From Micromonospora arida (lineage in GTDB: Bacteria; Actinomycetota; Actinomycetes; Mycobacteriales; Micromonosporaceae), in contig NZ_QGSY01000166.1 in NCBI RefSeq assembly GCF_003857035.1, forward strand, positions 1 through 43,946: a stretch of 43,946 nucleotides of DNA, given 5' to 3'. Shown here in pieces: positions 8,396 to 18,066 of the stretch (the first letter of the stretch is position 1; each line of letters begins with the position of its first letter). The notes beneath the pieces are model-generated. The model saw only the letters and a program-made list of their open reading frames with translations, did no database searches and was not told where the DNA came from. Position numbers and translations under genes: made by a program.

Positions 8396-10816
8396 GTGGC
8401 GCTCGTGCGCGTTTACTGCGGTCTGGCCTCGGCGGATCCGGCTGACCGACCGGCCTCCGCCGGTTCGACGCTGACGTCCGCTGTGGTCGACGACGCAGGC
8501 CGTCTGCTGCATGTCTGCGAGATCAGCGATGACGCCGCTGGCTACGCCCAGCTCGTCGCGCTGCTCGTGGAGCGGTCGGGCGGGCCGAGCGGTGCGGCCA
8601 TCGCCGCCGACAGCGACGACCACACGGTCACCTCGCTGCTGAGCGCGGCGGGGCGACCCCTGGCGATCGCCGACGACGACTCGGTGGACGACTTCGCCGA
8701 GCGGTTCGCCGACGACGACTCCCTTGAGGAGATGCAGTCACCTCCGGCCGAACGGCGGGCGGTCGGCCTGGCCCGCGCGTTGCAGGCGGGGGCGCTCTCC
8801 GCCGTCACCCTGCCGGCACCCCGGGATCTCGCCGGTTACAAGCAGGTGCTCTCCGCGCACGCCGCGCTGGCCAGTGGCCGACACTCCGCCGCCGTGGCGC
8901 TGCGCGAGGTTCTGCGTGAGCTCTACCCGGCGGCCCTGCGCGCATACCCGGACCCGGCCGAACCGGTCTCCCTGGCCGTGCTGGACGCGCTGCCCGAGCC
9001 GGGCATGCTCGGCGGCACCGTGGCCCGGGGCCGCGAGGTGTCGGTCGCGGCGGACGCCATCGCCGCGCACCTCGCCGCCGACGGGGTCGCCGATGCCGAG
9101 GAGATCAACGAGGCGGTCACCGCCCTGCGGGTCGCCATCTCCGAGACACCCCGACGTGCCGCGGTCAACCGGGCGCTCACGTCCGCGGTGGCCGAGACGG
9201 TCCGCCAGGCCGTCGCCTCCGTACGGGCCTGCGACGCCGGCTGTGAGGCGCTGGTCAGCGCGCTCAGCTCACGGGTCAGCGCGCCTGTCCAGGCACCCGG
9301 CCGCCGGGCTGCGGCCCGCCGTGGCGAGTCCGTCGGCGAGTTGACCGGGCTGGCCGGCACCAACGCCGGGTTGACCGGCCTCGCCGGCACCAACGCCGGG
9401 TTGCGGTCGGTCCGACCCACCCCGGCAGCTGCCGACCCGGCACCCGCTGTCGGGCGGCGCAGCCGTCCCGAGCCGGTCCCCGGTAACGCGCCGTTGGCGT
9501 CGCCCCGCCCGCTCGGGCCACCGCCGGTCGCCCCCGCGCCGGTCACGCCGCCGCCGGTCGCACCCGCGCCGATGACTCCGGCGGCGATGGCTGGTCCGCC
9601 AGCGTCCACGCTGCCCAGTCGCAGCGAGCCGCTTCCCAGCCGGATCGACGGCCCGACCAACCGGCCCGTCTCCTCGCCGCCTCCTCCGCCGCCCGGGATC
9701 ACCCCGATCGCGCCGGCGCAGCGCGGCGTGGTGCCGCCGGCCGAGGCCGGTGAGCCGTTCCGGCCGACGCTGACCACTGCCGCGATCAACAACGCGCGGG
9801 CCGAGCGGCAGCGGACTGTCATTCCGCCCCGCCCCAAGACCAACGGTGAGCCCCGGCCGAGCCACCTGCAACGCCCGGTCGACGAGGCACCCACCGGCGG
9901 GTTCAGCGCCACCGATCTCAGCATTCCGGTGCCGATCCCCCGGCCGGGTCAGGAAGCCGCACCGCCCGGCTCCCGTGCCAACTGGCCGCTGGTCAACAAC
10001 CCGGAAGACCCGTCCGACAGCTCACCGAACAACCCGGTGGCCTACTCGTACGGCGGCAGCCGCGGTGTCGACGCCCCGACCGACCCGGGTCGGGCCGACG
10101 GTCGGGTCACCCCGCCGTGGTTGGCGGACGACCTGCCACCAGAGCCGCCGATGCTGCGGCTGGTGGAGCCGCCGCCGCTGGCCGACCGGGCGCTGCGCGA
10201 AGGGCTCAGCCCTCCCGCGGACCAGCACCTGGAGACGCCACCGCTGCGCCTTGTCGACCGCGAGCAGGCCGCTCGCAACGGTCGGGCGGCCGCCCGCACC
10301 GAGCGCGCCGCCGAGCACCGGCCGTCGCCCCCGGTCGAGCACCGGCCACCACCGATGGAGCACCGGCCGCCGCCGGTTGCCGACGAGGGCGACGGCGATC
10401 TGCTGATCTTCGCGCAGGCCAAGTCGGCCTGGTTCGTCGGGCAGGCCGAGGAGTCCGACCTGGACTGGTCGACCACCGCCGACACCGGCTGGCAGGCCGC
10501 GGAGCAGGCCGCCCGCCCGGCGGTGGGCGCCGAGACCAATGCCGGGCTGCCGAAGCGCGTGCCGCAGGCCAACCTGGTGCCAGGTTCGCCTCTGCGCGAG
10601 GAGCGCCCATTGCGGATAGTGCGTGATGCGGCAAGCCTCGCGGAGAACACGACCGGCTACTTCCGGGGCTGGCGTCGCGGCCAGGAGATCGGCGGTTTCG
10701 CGGTGGGTGGCCGGCCCGGTCGCGAGGCGGCCGGCGGCTGGGACTTCAGCCGCGACCACGGGGACCGCGACGACGACCGGGAGTACGAGTACCGCTCGGC
10801 GGGCTACCAGTCCTGA
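8396..10816 (+). CDS. Degenerate IS110-like domain protein with conservon-kinase tail
   Basis: An 806-residue protein. GTG 8396 follows a strong GGAGGAGGA by seven bases. Residues 1-200 have the layout of the IS110 DEDD (RuvC-like) transposase N-domain: a strand at 3-10, the block near 50-90, and the helix EVLRELYPAALRAYPD (171-186) followed by a SLAVLDALPEPG segment. The catalytic acids seem lost: GLA replaces GxD, AIAADS replaces the Glu motif, and AERRA replaces DxxDA. Residues 300-660 are proline-rich and disordered, with a tandem TNAGL repeat. The tail has IFAQAKSAWF (671-680), GW (698-699) and TNAGLPKRVPQANLVPG (714-730), then an Arg-rich end, closely matching the tail of the kinase encoded at 12565-16194. 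It is likely a domesticated, non-transposing regulator or scaffold. No terminal inverted repeats flank it. Confidence 0.7.
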   Translation: MALVRVYCGLASADPADRPASAGSTLTSAVVDDAGRLLHVCEISDDAAGYAQLVALLVERSGGPSGAAIAADSDDHTVTSLLSAAGRPLAIADDDSVDDFAERFADDDSLEEMQSPPAERRAVGLARALQAGALSAVTLPAPRDLAGYKQVLSAHAALASGRHSAAVALREVLRELYPAALRAYPDPAEPVSLAVLDALPEPGMLGGTVARGREVSVAADAIAAHLAADGVADAEEINEAVTALRVAISETPRRAAVNRALTSAVAETVRQAVASVRACDAGCEALVSALSSRVSAPVQAPGRRAAARRGESVGELTGLAGTNAGLTGLAGTNAGLRSVRPTPAAADPAPAVGRRSRPEPVPGNAPLASPRPLGPPPVAPAPVTPPPVAPAPMTPAAMAGPPASTLPSRSEPLPSRIDGPTNRPVSSPPPPPPGITPIAPAQRGVVPPAEAGEPFRPTLTTAAINNARAERQRTVIPPRPKTNGEPRPSHLQRPVDEAPTGGFSATDLSIPVPIPRPGQEAAPPGSRANWPLVNNPEDPSDSSPNNPVAYSYGGSRGVDAPTDPGRADGRVTPPWLADDLPPEPPMLRLVEPPPLADRALREGLSPPADQHLETPPLRLVDREQAARNGRAAARTERAAEHRPSPPVEHRPPPMEHRPPPVADEGDGDLLIFAQAKSAWFVGQAEESDLDWSTTADTGWQAAEQAARPAVGAETNAGLPKRVPQANLVPGSPLREERPLRIVRDAASLAENTTGYFRGWRRGQEIGGFAVGGRPGREAAGGWDFSRDHGDRDDDREYEYRSAGYQS
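9341..9400 (+). repeat. 30-bp tandem repeat within the IS110-like gene
   Basis: Two adjacent 30-bp units (9341-9370 and 9371-9400) match at 28 of 30 bases and encode LTGLAGTNAG twice. The TNAGL core reappears in the C-terminal tail at residues 714-718. The repeat marks the start of the disordered linker and is probably a recent in-frame duplication. Confidence 0.85.
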
Positions 10817-10827
10817 TCCCCTTCTCA

Positions 10828-10873
10828 GACGCGGAAGCGCCCTCAGCCAGCTGCCTGGGGGCGCTTCCGCGTC
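10828..10873 (+). terminator. Hairpin terminator after the IS110-like gene
   Basis: A perfect 15-bp stem (10828-10842 with 10859-10873) and a 16-nt loop begin 12 bp after the stop at 10816. There is no T run, as is usual in high-GC actinobacteria. Confidence 0.75.
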
Positions 10874-10899
10874 AGCAGGGCGATCCCCCGGGCACGCAG

Positions 10900-11019
10900 A
10901 AGCCGCCTCGCGAGGACCGTGGGTGGCCTGTGCCCCGCCCCGGGAAGGGCTGACAGCTTCCAGGTCGTCAGGAGGCGGCTTGGCGGCGCGCTGGCTCGTC
11001 TGAGCGACCAGCCAGCGCG
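10900..11019 (-). terminator. Two further hairpins between convergent genes
   Basis: AAGCCGCCTC (10900-10909) pairs with 10972-10981, and CGCGCTGGCT (10987-10996) pairs with 11010-11019 over a 13-nt loop. The second stands about 75 bp after the stop of the minus-strand GTPase gene and probably ends the conservon transcript. The 276-bp gap from 10817 to 11092 holds nothing else that I recognise. Confidence 0.5.
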
Positions 11020-11092
11020 GACACACTCATCGGGGCGGCTGGCAGCGCCCGGTGGCGACCGAAGCCACCACCGGGGCGTGCAGCGTCCCGGT

Positions 11093-11707
11093 TCAGGCCG
11101 GGGCGACGGCGCGCGTACGGCGCATGGTCAGCACGTACTCGACCAGCGAGATCAGCACGTGCTTCGTCGACTCCCGGTTACGGGCGTCGCAGGCCACCAC
11201 CGGCACGTCGCTCGAGATCGCCAAGGCGTCCCGGACGTCCTGCGGGTCGTGGTACTGCATCCCGTCGAAGCAGTTGATCGCCACCAGGTACGGCAGGCGT
11301 CGGTGCTCGAAGAAGTCGATCGCCGCGAAGCAGTCGGCCAGCCGGCGGGTGTCCACCAGCACGACCGCACCGATCGCACCCCGCACCAGTTCGTCCCACA
11401 TGAACCAGAAACGGGTCTGACCCGGCGTACCGAACAGGTACAGAATCAGGTCACGGTCGATCGAGATCCGGCCGAAGTCCATGGCCACCGTGGTCGTCGT
11501 CTTGCCCGGCACCTGCCGGGTGTCGTCGACGCCCACGCCAGCGGAGGTCATGATGGCCTCGGTGGTCAGCGGCGTGATCTCCGAGACCGAGCCGACCAGC
11601 GTCGTCTTACCGACGCCGAATCCACCGGCAATAACGATCTTCGCCGACGTCACGCGGCCGCTCGGGTTCGGCGGGCGGTGCGACATGTCAGAGCCTGCGA
11701 AGTCCAC
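11093..11707 (-). CDS. Conservon Ras-like GTP-binding protein (CvnD type)
   Basis: A small GTPase of the MglA/Rab-like group found in actinobacterial conservons, 204 residues. G1 is GGFGVGKT (28-35). Downstream motifs are TTTVAMDFGRI, the switch-region YLFGTPGQTRFWFMWDE, NCFD as the G4-type motif and CDARN near the end. GTG 11707 is preferred because it gives MDFAGSD, resembling the usual N-terminus, and overlaps the DUF742 stop by 20 bp; ATG 11686 is an alternative. In known conservons this protein cycles between GDP and GTP and interacts with the roadblock and kinase partners at the membrane. It is the last gene of the operon. Confidence 0.92.
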   Translation of the reverse strand: MDFAGSDMSHRPPNPSGRVTSAKIVIAGGFGVGKTTLVGSVSEITPLTTEAIMTSAGVGVDDTRQVPGKTTTTVAMDFGRISIDRDLILYLFGTPGQTRFWFMWDELVRGAIGAVVLVDTRRLADCFAAIDFFEHRRLPYLVAINCFDGMQYHDPQDVRDALAISSDVPVVACDARNRESTKHVLISLVEYVLTMRRTRAVAPA

Positions 11708-12065
11708 TCAGCACCCTCTCCAGCAGTTCAGTGCCCACCGCGTCGTCGGAGTCGTCCAAAATGGTCGGCTCGTGGACCGCGACCAGGCCGTCCGTCGCCA
11801 TGTCGGCGATGAGCACCCGGGCCACACCGAGCGGGAGCTGCATCCGCGCCGCGATCTCCGCGAGCGATTGCACGCGTCCGTCACACAGCGCGGCGATGTA
11901 CTGGTGTTCGCGGCCCTGGCCGCCGTTGCCATTGGCAAGGGCCCGGCCGCGCACCGTCGTCTCGACGAGCGCCTCCAGCGCGATGTCGAGCCGGGGACGG
12001 GTGCGACCACGGGTCACGGCGTATGGACGGACCAACGCTCCGGTTGGTTCGTCACGATCGGCCAT
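11688..12065 (-). CDS. DUF742 protein (CvnC type)
   Basis: A 125-residue DUF742 protein, the third conservon component. The core reads LVRPYAVTRGRT near the N-terminus, then a winged-helix-like region (SLAEIAARMQLPLGVARVLIADM), ending LERVLSGLRRL. ATG 12065 is chosen because AAGGAGGT ends ten bases upstream; GTG 12077 directly abuts that site and is unlikely to be used. The biochemical role is unknown. In Streptomyces conservons it associates with the GTPase. It lies 98 bp after the roadblock gene and overlaps the GTPase gene. Confidence 0.9.
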   Translation of the reverse strand: MADRDEPTGALVRPYAVTRGRTRPRLDIALEALVETTVRGRALANGNGGQGREHQYIAALCDGRVQSLAEIAARMQLPLGVARVLIADMATDGLVAVHEPTILDDSDDAVGTELLERVLSGLRRL

Positions 12066-12163
12066 CTCGCCGCTCACCTCCTTCGCACCCGTTACCGGCT
12101 CCCACCGGCGAAACCCGTCGTTGTCGTTGTTGCAGTCGTGCCGACCTCACGATCGGCGAGACG

Positions 12164-12568
12164 TCAGCCCAGCATGCCCGCAGCCGCACGCGGCTGCGGG
12201 GTCAGTGCGTCGCCCACCCGGTCGACCAGCAGCGCCATCTCGTAGCCGACCTGGCCCACGTCGGAGCTGCGGGCTGCCAGCACGGCGAAGGACGAGCCGT
12301 CCGAGATGGACATCAGGAACAGGAAGCCATTGTCCATCTCCACGACGGTCTGCAACACCGCGCCTCCCTCGAAGCAGCGCGCTGCCCCCTGGGTCAGGCT
12401 GACCAGACCCGATGAGATCGCGGCGAGCTGGTCTGCCCGGTCGCGCGGCAGATCCCGTGACGACGCGAGGAGTAGGCCGTCCGCCGATACGGCGACCGCA
12501 TGCGCGACGCCGGGTACCCGGTCGGCGAAGTTGGCCAGCAGCCAACCAAGATCCTGCGTAGTTGTCAT
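12164..12568 (-). CDS. Roadblock/LC7 domain protein (CvnB type)
   Basis: A 134-residue roadblock/LC7 protein, [20 protein letters not shown] at the N-terminus followed by [15 protein letters not shown], the usual start of this fold. Such proteins dimerise and act as GTPase partners or regulators (MglB-like). The ATG overlaps the kinase stop by 4 bp (ATGA), so it is translationally coupled to the kinase. The single-domain length is normal for CvnB. Confidence 0.93.
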   Translation of the reverse strand: MTTTQDLGWLLANFADRVPGVAHAVAVSADGLLLASSRDLPRDRADQLAAISSGLVSLTQGAARCFEGGAVLQTVVEMDNGFLFLMSISDGSSFAVLAARSSDVGQVGYEMALLVDRVGDALTPQPRAAAGMLG

Positions 12569-15500
12569 CCTTCTTGCTCCTTCTGCCCGCTCCCGGCCAC
12601 CGGGCCTGAGCCAGACTGCGAGGATTGCCCTCCCGGAGTCGCCTCCGGGCTGGTCGGGTTGTCCGAGGTGCTACGCCCTCGCTGCACGCCCCGGTGGTAG
12701 GCGGAGAGCAGGCCACGGACCGCCTCCGGGGAGCGCCGCTGGACCGAGGTGGTGGGCTTCTCTACCGCACCGGGCACCAGCTGCGCCATCGGCTTGCGCT
12801 TCGGCAGACCGGTCGTGGTGGTCTCGCTCACCGGCGCCGCGCCGGCCGCCGCGGAGGCAGCACGCCAGCCGTCGTCGGCGGCGGTCTGCCAGCCGTTGCT
12901 CTGCGGTTGGGGCCGGCGGTTCGGCAGGCTCTCGGCGAGACTCGGGCGGGTGCCCTCGTTCGCTGTGGAGCCGTTGTCCCGCGGCGCTCCTCCGACAGTC
13001 GGAGTGTCTGCCATCGGTGTGTTACCTGTCGTCCCGGGTGGTGTCTTGTGGACTGCCCGACCGGTGGCCTCGACCGTGGCGAACTGCTGGGTCGCGGAGT
13101 CGCCGTTCGTCGCTGGCGGTGCGCCGGCCGCGGTCTCCTCGGAGCCCGGACGACGGGTACGGAACCAGGCTGACTCGAGCTCCCGGAAGATCGGCAGCTC
13201 CATCGTCTCATCCGCGTACCGCTGACGGTTCTGCGCCTGCGGTTGCTGCGGCGTCGGCCGAGTCTGCGGCGCTGGCCGAGTCTGCGGAGCCGGCGCTGCT
13301 GCCGGGGTCGGCGCAGGAGCCGGAGGCTGGGCTGCGGCCGGCTGCTCGCCGGGTCGCGGCACCCGCGGCAGCTCCGTCGTCATGTCCAGCGCGGCGGCGA
13401 GCCGCTCGGGCACCGGCGGGGTGGCCGTGTCGCGGTCGCTACCGGGCACCGGCGGCCAGGCCGGCGGCGCCGGGGCGTTGGATGCCTGCGCGGGCGGGGC
13501 GGATCGGGGCGCGAAGCCGCTGAACGACTGGCTGGAGGCCGGCGGCGCCGAGTACGGCTGGTTCGAGTACGGCTGACCGGGCGCCGGCGAGGCCGAGACC
13601 GGCGACGCGGACACCGGCGGACCGGCGTACGGCTGACCGGAGGCCGGAGCGGCGGACACCGGCGCGCCGCCGTACGGAGCACCCGAGTAGGGCTGCCCGG
13701 AGTACGGCTGACCGGAGGCCGGCGAGGCGGAGACCGGCGCACCGGAGTAGGGCTGCGCGGAGACCGGCGGCGCCGAGTACGGGTGCGCCTCGGGGCTGCT
13801 CGGCAGCTGACGCGGAATGGACGGCTGCTGGCCGGTGGTCGGGGTCTCGTCCCCGGCCCGGCGCTGCGGCAGCGGGTCGGTGCCCTGGCCGTTGGCCGAC
13901 CGGGGGGTGAACCCGTCGCCGCCGTTGGCGCCGTTCGTCCCGGCCGCGCCGGTCAGATCGGACCAGGCCGGCATCGACCGGTACGCGCCGCCGTTGGCGG
14001 GGGTGCCGGCACCGTTGCGCGTCGCGGGGTCGAACGGGCGACCGCCCAGGGTGACCTGGTTGCCGGACTCGCTCGGACGAGGGCCGTTGCCCAGCGCGGG
14101 CAGCGCGCCGAAGACCGGCGCGGGCCCATTGGACTGCGGACCACCGAACTGCGGAGCACCGGCCGCCGGCAGCGCCGGAGGCTGCTGCACCCGACCGGAG
14201 AGCGCCCGGGGCACCAGTACCGAGGTGGGCAGGGTCACGTCGGCAACCGTGCCGCGGTCGTTGCCGGGGCGCAGCTCGACACGGACACCGTGCCGGGACG
14301 CCAGCCGGGCGACCACGACGAGGCCCATCATCCGGGACACGGCCACGTCGACCTGCGGCGGCGTCGCGAGCCGCTCGTTGAGATCGTGCAACTGCTCGGC
14401 GCTGATGCCGATACCGCGGTCCTCGACGTACAGCGAGGAGCGGTCGCCGACACGCCGGGCCTCCACCATGACCTGCGAGTCGGGCGGGGAGAACGCGGTG
14501 GCGTTGTCGAACAGCTCCGCGACGAGGTGCACCAGGTCGTTGACCGCGTGCGCGGCGACCTCGATGTCGCGGTCGATGACACCGAACTCGATCCGCGTGT
14601 AGTGCTCGACCTCGGACTGCGCGGCGCGCAGCACGTCGATGAGGGCGGCCGGCTCACGCTGCACGCGGGTGGAGTCGGCACCGGCGAGCACCAGCAGGTT
14701 CTCGTCGTTACGGCGCATCCGGGTGGCCAGGTGGTCGAGCTGGAACAGCTCGGCCAGCCGGTCCGGGTCCTCTTCGCCGCGCTCCAGCCGGTCGAGGTGC
14801 CCGATGAGGCGGTCGACCAGGATCTGGGAACGACGGGCCAGGTTGACGAACATGGTCGCGACGGAGGCACGCAGTGCCGCCTGCTCGGCGGCCGTACGGA
14901 CGGCTTCCAGGTGGACGGCGTTGAACGCCTCGGTCACCTGGCCGAACTCGTCCTTGCTGCGCACCGGCAGCGGTTCGGCGATCTGGTTGGCCAGCTGCAC
15001 CGGAGAGAGCTGCCCGACGACCTGCGGGTCGCGCAGACGGGCCACGGCCTGTGGCAGCCCGTACTGGGCCACGGAGAGCGCGCCCTGCCGCAGCTCACGG
15101 AGTGAGCGGGCCATCGAGCGGGCCACCAGGTAGGCGAAGAGGATCGCCAGCAGCAGCATGCTGAGCAGCAGGCCGGTCTCCAGGAAGACCTGGCGCTGCA
15201 CGTCCGAGCGGAGGGTGTCGGCCTGGTCGACCACTTCACTGTCGAGCTTCCGCTCGACGGTGCGGATCAGCTTGGCGTTGGCCGTCATGGCGGCTTCCCA
15301 CTGGTCCGGGCCGAACGGCGCACCGCGCATGTTGCCGGTGGTGTTGCCGTCGATCCAGCCGGTGTAGTTCTGTGCCTGCCGGCGGTCGCCGCCCGCGACG
15401 GTCTGGTCGTGGAACTTCGCGTCGTCCGGGGTGGCGACGGCCTTGAAGCTCTGCAGGGCCTGCTGCTGGCCGGTGTCACTGGCGACGTAGTCCCTGCGCA

Positions 15501-16194
15501 GTGCCGGGGTCAGGCGCTGTCCGCCCTTCACGCCCAGCGCGCGGTGCACCACGACCCGGCGTACGGCGAGGAACTCCTTCTCCCGGGCGACCGCCGCGGC
15601 GGCGCGCATCCGGTCGCTGAGTTGGTTGTCACCGGCGAGCTGCGTGGACGAGTCGCGAATGGCGAGCAGGTCACTGATCAGACCCTCGTACGCCTGCACG
15701 GTCTCGGTGAGCGCGAGCTTTCCGTTGAACACCTGGCTGCGAACGCCCGACAGGTCCTGCAGGTTCTGGTCGATGCTGTTGAGCAGGCTCTCCAGGCTGC
15801 CCGGCAGGTCCTCGATCTCGGTCCGTTGCTGCCGGTAGGGGATCGCATCCTGATCCACCCGGGAGTTCACCCGGTTGTAGGCCTCCTGGTACTGCGCCGT
15901 CGGCTGCGTCCCGTCCGCGCCCAGCAGCAGCACGGCGGCGGTCCGCTCGTCCTGCAGGCTGTCGACCAGGTCACCTGAATAGCTCGACAGATTCGCCAGG
16001 TCGCCAGCTCGGTTGGCATTGTTGAGCGTCTCCACGTGGTCGATAAGACCACTGGTGCCCACCACGACCGTGGCGATGGTCGGCACGATCATGATGAGAC
16101 CGAGCTTGGACCAGATCGGCATGTCCCGGAGCCGACTGGCCGGCCGGCGCAGCCGCGACAGGAAGGAGCCCGCCGTCTTTGGCCGTTTGCTCAC
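12565..16194 (-). CDS. Nitrate/sulfite-sensing-type histidine kinase (CvnA type)
   Basis: Membrane sensor of the conservon, 1209 residues from GTG 16194, which has GAGGG seven bases upstream; longer in-frame starts lack this. Membrane helix 1 is near 29-50. The extracellular NIT-type helical domain covers about 55-330, helix 2 is near 336-356, and HAMP follows. A dimerisation-like region contains [16 protein letters not shown]. The HATPase domain, about 545-675, has N-box [12 protein letters not shown] and G1 EDRGIGIS. Residues 680-1209 are disordered and rich in Pro, Ala, Ser, Gln and Tyr. The tail carries [10 protein letters not shown], a GW segment and [14 protein letters not shown] followed by an Arg-rich helix. 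Its ligand is unknown, and no response regulator gene is adjacent. Confidence 0.92.
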   Translation of the reverse strand: MSKRPKTAGSFLSRLRRPASRLRDMPIWSKLGLIMIVPTIATVVVGTSGLIDHVETLNNANRAGDLANLSSYSGDLVDSLQDERTAAVLLLGADGTQPTAQYQEAYNRVNSRVDQDAIPYRQQRTEIEDLPGSLESLLNSIDQNLQDLSGVRSQVFNGKLALTETVQAYEGLISDLLAIRDSSTQLAGDNQLSDRMRAAAAVAREKEFLAVRRVVVHRALGVKGGQRLTPALRRDYVASDTGQQQALQSFKAVATPDDAKFHDQTVAGGDRRQAQNYTGWIDGNTTGNMRGAPFGPDQWEAAMTANAKLIRTVERKLDSEVVDQADTLRSDVQRQVFLETGLLLSMLLLAILFAYLVARSMARSLRELRQGALSVAQYGLPQAVARLRDPQVVGQLSPVQLANQIAEPLPVRSKDEFGQVTEAFNAVHLEAVRTAAEQAALRASVATMFVNLARRSQILVDRLIGHLDRLERGEEDPDRLAELFQLDHLATRMRRNDENLLVLAGADSTRVQREPAALIDVLRAAQSEVEHYTRIEFGVIDRDIEVAAHAVNDLVHLVAELFDNATAFSPPDSQVMVEARRVGDRSSLYVEDRGIGISAEQLHDLNERLATPPQVDVAVSRMMGLVVVARLASRHGVRVELRPGNDRGTVADVTLPTSVLVPRALSGRVQQPPALPAAGAPQFGGPQSNGPAPVFGALPALGNGPRPSESGNQVTLGGRPFDPATRNGAGTPANGGAYRSMPAWSDLTGAAGTNGANGGDGFTPRSANGQGTDPLPQRRAGDETPTTGQQPSIPRQLPSSPEAHPYSAPPVSAQPYSGAPVSASPASGQPYSGQPYSGAPYGGAPVSAAPASGQPYAGPPVSASPVSASPAPGQPYSNQPYSAPPASSQSFSGFAPRSAPPAQASNAPAPPAWPPVPGSDRDTATPPVPERLAAALDMTTELPRVPRPGEQPAAAQPPAPAPTPAAAPAPQTRPAPQTRPTPQQPQAQNRQRYADETMELPIFRELESAWFRTRRPGSEETAAGAPPATNGDSATQQFATVEATGRAVHKTPPGTTGNTPMADTPTVGGAPRDNGSTANEGTRPSLAESLPNRRPQPQSNGWQTAADDGWRAASAAAGAAPVSETTTTGLPKRKPMAQLVPGAVEKPTTSVQRRSPEAVRGLLSAYHRGVQRGRSTSDNPTSPEATPGGQSSQSGSGPVAGSGQKEQEG
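13540..13790 (-). repeat. Degenerate QPYSG/PVSA repeats in the kinase gene
   Basis: Within the kinase's disordered region the coding sequence repeats short units encoding [10 protein letters not shown] and SPASG in varied order, with repeated ACGGCTGNCCGG-like strings on the plus strand. The units are imperfect, so this is a coding low-complexity array and not a CRISPR or insertion element. Confidence 0.8.
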
Positions 16195-16223
16195 GTCACC
16201 GCCCTCGCGATTACAGCTTGAAC

Positions 16224-16266
16224 GCGTTGCCCCGGGCAACGCCCAGCGACCGACCCGGCGGGTCGG
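16224..16266 (-). promoter_or_regulatory. Two palindromes in the kinase leader
   Basis: GCGTTGCCC-C-GGGCAACGC (16224-16242) has perfect 9-bp arms, and CCGACCC-GGC-GGGTCGG (16250-16266) perfect 7-bp arms. They lie 30-72 bp before the kinase start, within the 193-bp divergent gap shared with the uridine-kinase-like gene. They could be operators or leader hairpins of the conservon transcript. Confidence 0.45.
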
Positions 16267-16387
16267 ACCCCCGAGATTCCATCACGCCGGTCGACAAGAA
16301 GAAAGCCCAGGTTGTCCCAGACCGAAGGTGTGATGAGATGTTGATGCGATTTGATAGCAGTCTGTCTGGCCGGAGTAACTGAAGGTA

Positions 16388-16990
16388 ATGGAACATCCGC
16401 ACCGTGTTGTCCTACTGGCCGGCCCATCGGGGTCCGGAAAGTCGTACATAGCGCAGCAAACCGGCTTGCCGGTGCTTTGCTTGGACGACTTCTACAAAGA
16501 CGGCGATGACCCTACGTTGCCGAGACGAAACGGCCAGGTGGATTGGGAATCGCCGCACTCCTGGGACGCCCCCAGTGCGGTGGAAATCATTGCCCAACTT
16601 GCCCGCGAAGGCCGAGCCGATGTGCCGGTTTATGCGATCGGTGCCGATCGACGGGTGGCCACCCGGCCATTTGATGTCGCCGGATCGCCACTTTTCGTGG
16701 CCGAAGGGATCTTCGCCGCCGAGATCGTCGAGGAGTGCCGTCGCCGCGGGCTGCTCGCCGGGGCGTACGCGCTGCGCCGCCCGCGCGGGGCCACCTTCCT
16801 GCGCCGACTCGCCCGCGACCTGTCCGAGCAGCGCAAGGCGCCTCGGGTGCTGATTCGGCGCGGGGTGACACTGCTGCGGGCCGAGCCCGCGGTGCTGCGC
16901 CGGCAGATGGGCCTCGGCGCGGAGGCGGCCCGGGCCCGGGAGGTGCTGCGCCGGGTGGCCGGGCTGCTCGCCGGCCACCCACATGGCTGA
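16388..16990 (+). CDS. Uridine kinase-like P-loop protein
   Basis: A 200-residue P-loop protein of the uridine kinase/phosphoribulokinase group. Walker A is GPSGSGKS (12-19), followed by LPVLCLDDFYKDGDD, where DDFY matches the uridine kinase substrate region, and FVAEGIFA as a Walker B-like segment. It would phosphorylate uridine or a related nucleoside, which fits the salvage genes nearby, but the specificity is inferred. The first about 300 bp are noticeably less GC-rich than the second half. GAAGG lies only two bases before the ATG. It converges with adenosine deaminase, two bases apart. Confidence 0.75.
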   Translation: MEHPHRVVLLAGPSGSGKSYIAQQTGLPVLCLDDFYKDGDDPTLPRRNGQVDWESPHSWDAPSAVEIIAQLAREGRADVPVYAIGADRRVATRPFDVAGSPLFVAEGIFAAEIVEECRRRGLLAGAYALRRPRGATFLRRLARDLSEQRKAPRVLIRRGVTLLRAEPAVLRRQMGLGAEAARAREVLRRVAGLLAGHPHG

Positions 16991-16992
16991 GA

Positions 16993-18066
16993 TCAGGCCA
17001 TCAACTTCGCGTACGCCGGCTTGATCACGTCATCGATGATCCGCAGCCGCTCGTCGAACGGGATGAAGGCGCTCTTCATCGCATTGATGGTGAACCACTG
17101 CAACTCTTTCCAGCCATAGCCGAACGTCTCCACCAGCAGCGACATCTCCCGCGACATCGAGGTGCCGCTCATCAACCGGTTGTCGGTGTTGACCGTCACC
17201 CGGAAACGCAGGTCCCGCAGCAGGCCGATCGGGTGGTCCGCGATCGAGCCCACCGCACCGGTCTGCACGTTCGACGAGGGGCACAACTCCAGGGGGATCC
17301 GCTTGTCCCGGACGTACGCGGCCAGCCGGCCGAGCGAGCCGTCGGGGGCGATGTCGTCGACGATCCGCACCCCGTGGCCGAGCCGGTCGGCCCCGCACCA
17401 CTGGATCGCCTGCCAGATCGATGGCAGACCGAACGCCTCGCCGGCGTGGATGGTGAAGTGGAAGTTCTCCCGCTGGAGGTACTCGAAGGCGTCCAGGTGC
17501 CGGGTGGGCGGAAAGCCCGCCTCGGCGCCGGCGATGTCGAAGCCGACCACCCCGGCATCCCGGTGCCGCACGGCCAGCTCGGCGATCTCCTGGGAACGGG
17601 CGGCGTGCCGCATCGCGGTGAGCAGGGTGCCCACCCGGATGGTCAGGCCGGCCTCGACCGCCTGGGCGGTGCCCTCGGCGAACCCGGCCAGCACCGCCTC
17701 GACCACCTCGTCCAGGCTGAGGTCCCGTTCCAGGTGCTGCTCCGGGGCGAAACGCACCTCGGCGTAGACCACGCCGTCGGCGGCCAGGTCGAGGGCGCAC
17801 TCGCGGGCCACCCGACGCAGCGCGGGCGCGGTCTGCATGACCGCCACGGTGTGCGCGAACGTCTCGAGGTAGCGCTCCAGGGAACCGGAGTCCGCCGCGT
17901 CCGCGAACCAGCGTCCGAGCGCCTCCGGGTCGGTCGTGGGCAGTTCGTGGCCCACCTCGGCGGCCAGGTCGACGATCGTCGCCGGCCTCAGCCCGCCGTC
18001 GAGGTGGTCGTGCAGCAGCGCCTTCGGGACCTTGACGATGTCCTCGTACCGGATAGTTGCGACCAT
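16993..18066 (-). CDS. add: Adenosine deaminase
   Basis: Hydrolyses adenosine or deoxyadenosine to inosine, 357 residues, cytoplasmic. Zinc motif HDHLDGG gives His19 and His21. Also present are TIHAGEAFG (zinc His and catalytic Glu), [22 protein letters not shown] and [12 protein letters not shown] with the metal/base Asp region. The length is typical. The ATG has no Shine-Dalgarno and stands six bases after TAGGGT, so the transcript is probably leaderless. It works with thymidine phosphorylase, cytidine deaminase and the nucleoside importer encoded downstream in this window. Confidence 0.95.
   Translation of the reverse strand: MVATIRYEDIVKVPKALLHDHLDGGLRPATIVDLAAEVGHELPTTDPEALGRWFADAADSGSLERYLETFAHTVAVMQTAPALRRVARECALDLAADGVVYAEVRFAPEQHLERDLSLDEVVEAVLAGFAEGTAQAVEAGLTIRVGTLLTAMRHAARSQEIAELAVRHRDAGVVGFDIAGAEAGFPPTRHLDAFEYLQRENFHFTIHAGEAFGLPSIWQAIQWCGADRLGHGVRIVDDIAPDGSLGRLAAYVRDKRIPLELCPSSNVQTGAVGSIADHPIGLLRDLRFRVTVNTDNRLMSGTSMSREMSLLVETFGYGWKELQWFTINAMKSAFIPFDERLRIIDDVIKPAYAKLMA

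Noticed and set aside
8396..10816. Active IS110 insertion sequence
   Set aside because: The catalytic residues appear lost, the protein is fused to a long non-transposase region, and no second copy, target duplication or boundary is visible.
13540..13790. Repeat array as mobile or CRISPR element
   Set aside because: The repeats are imperfect, short and encode a disordered kinase region.
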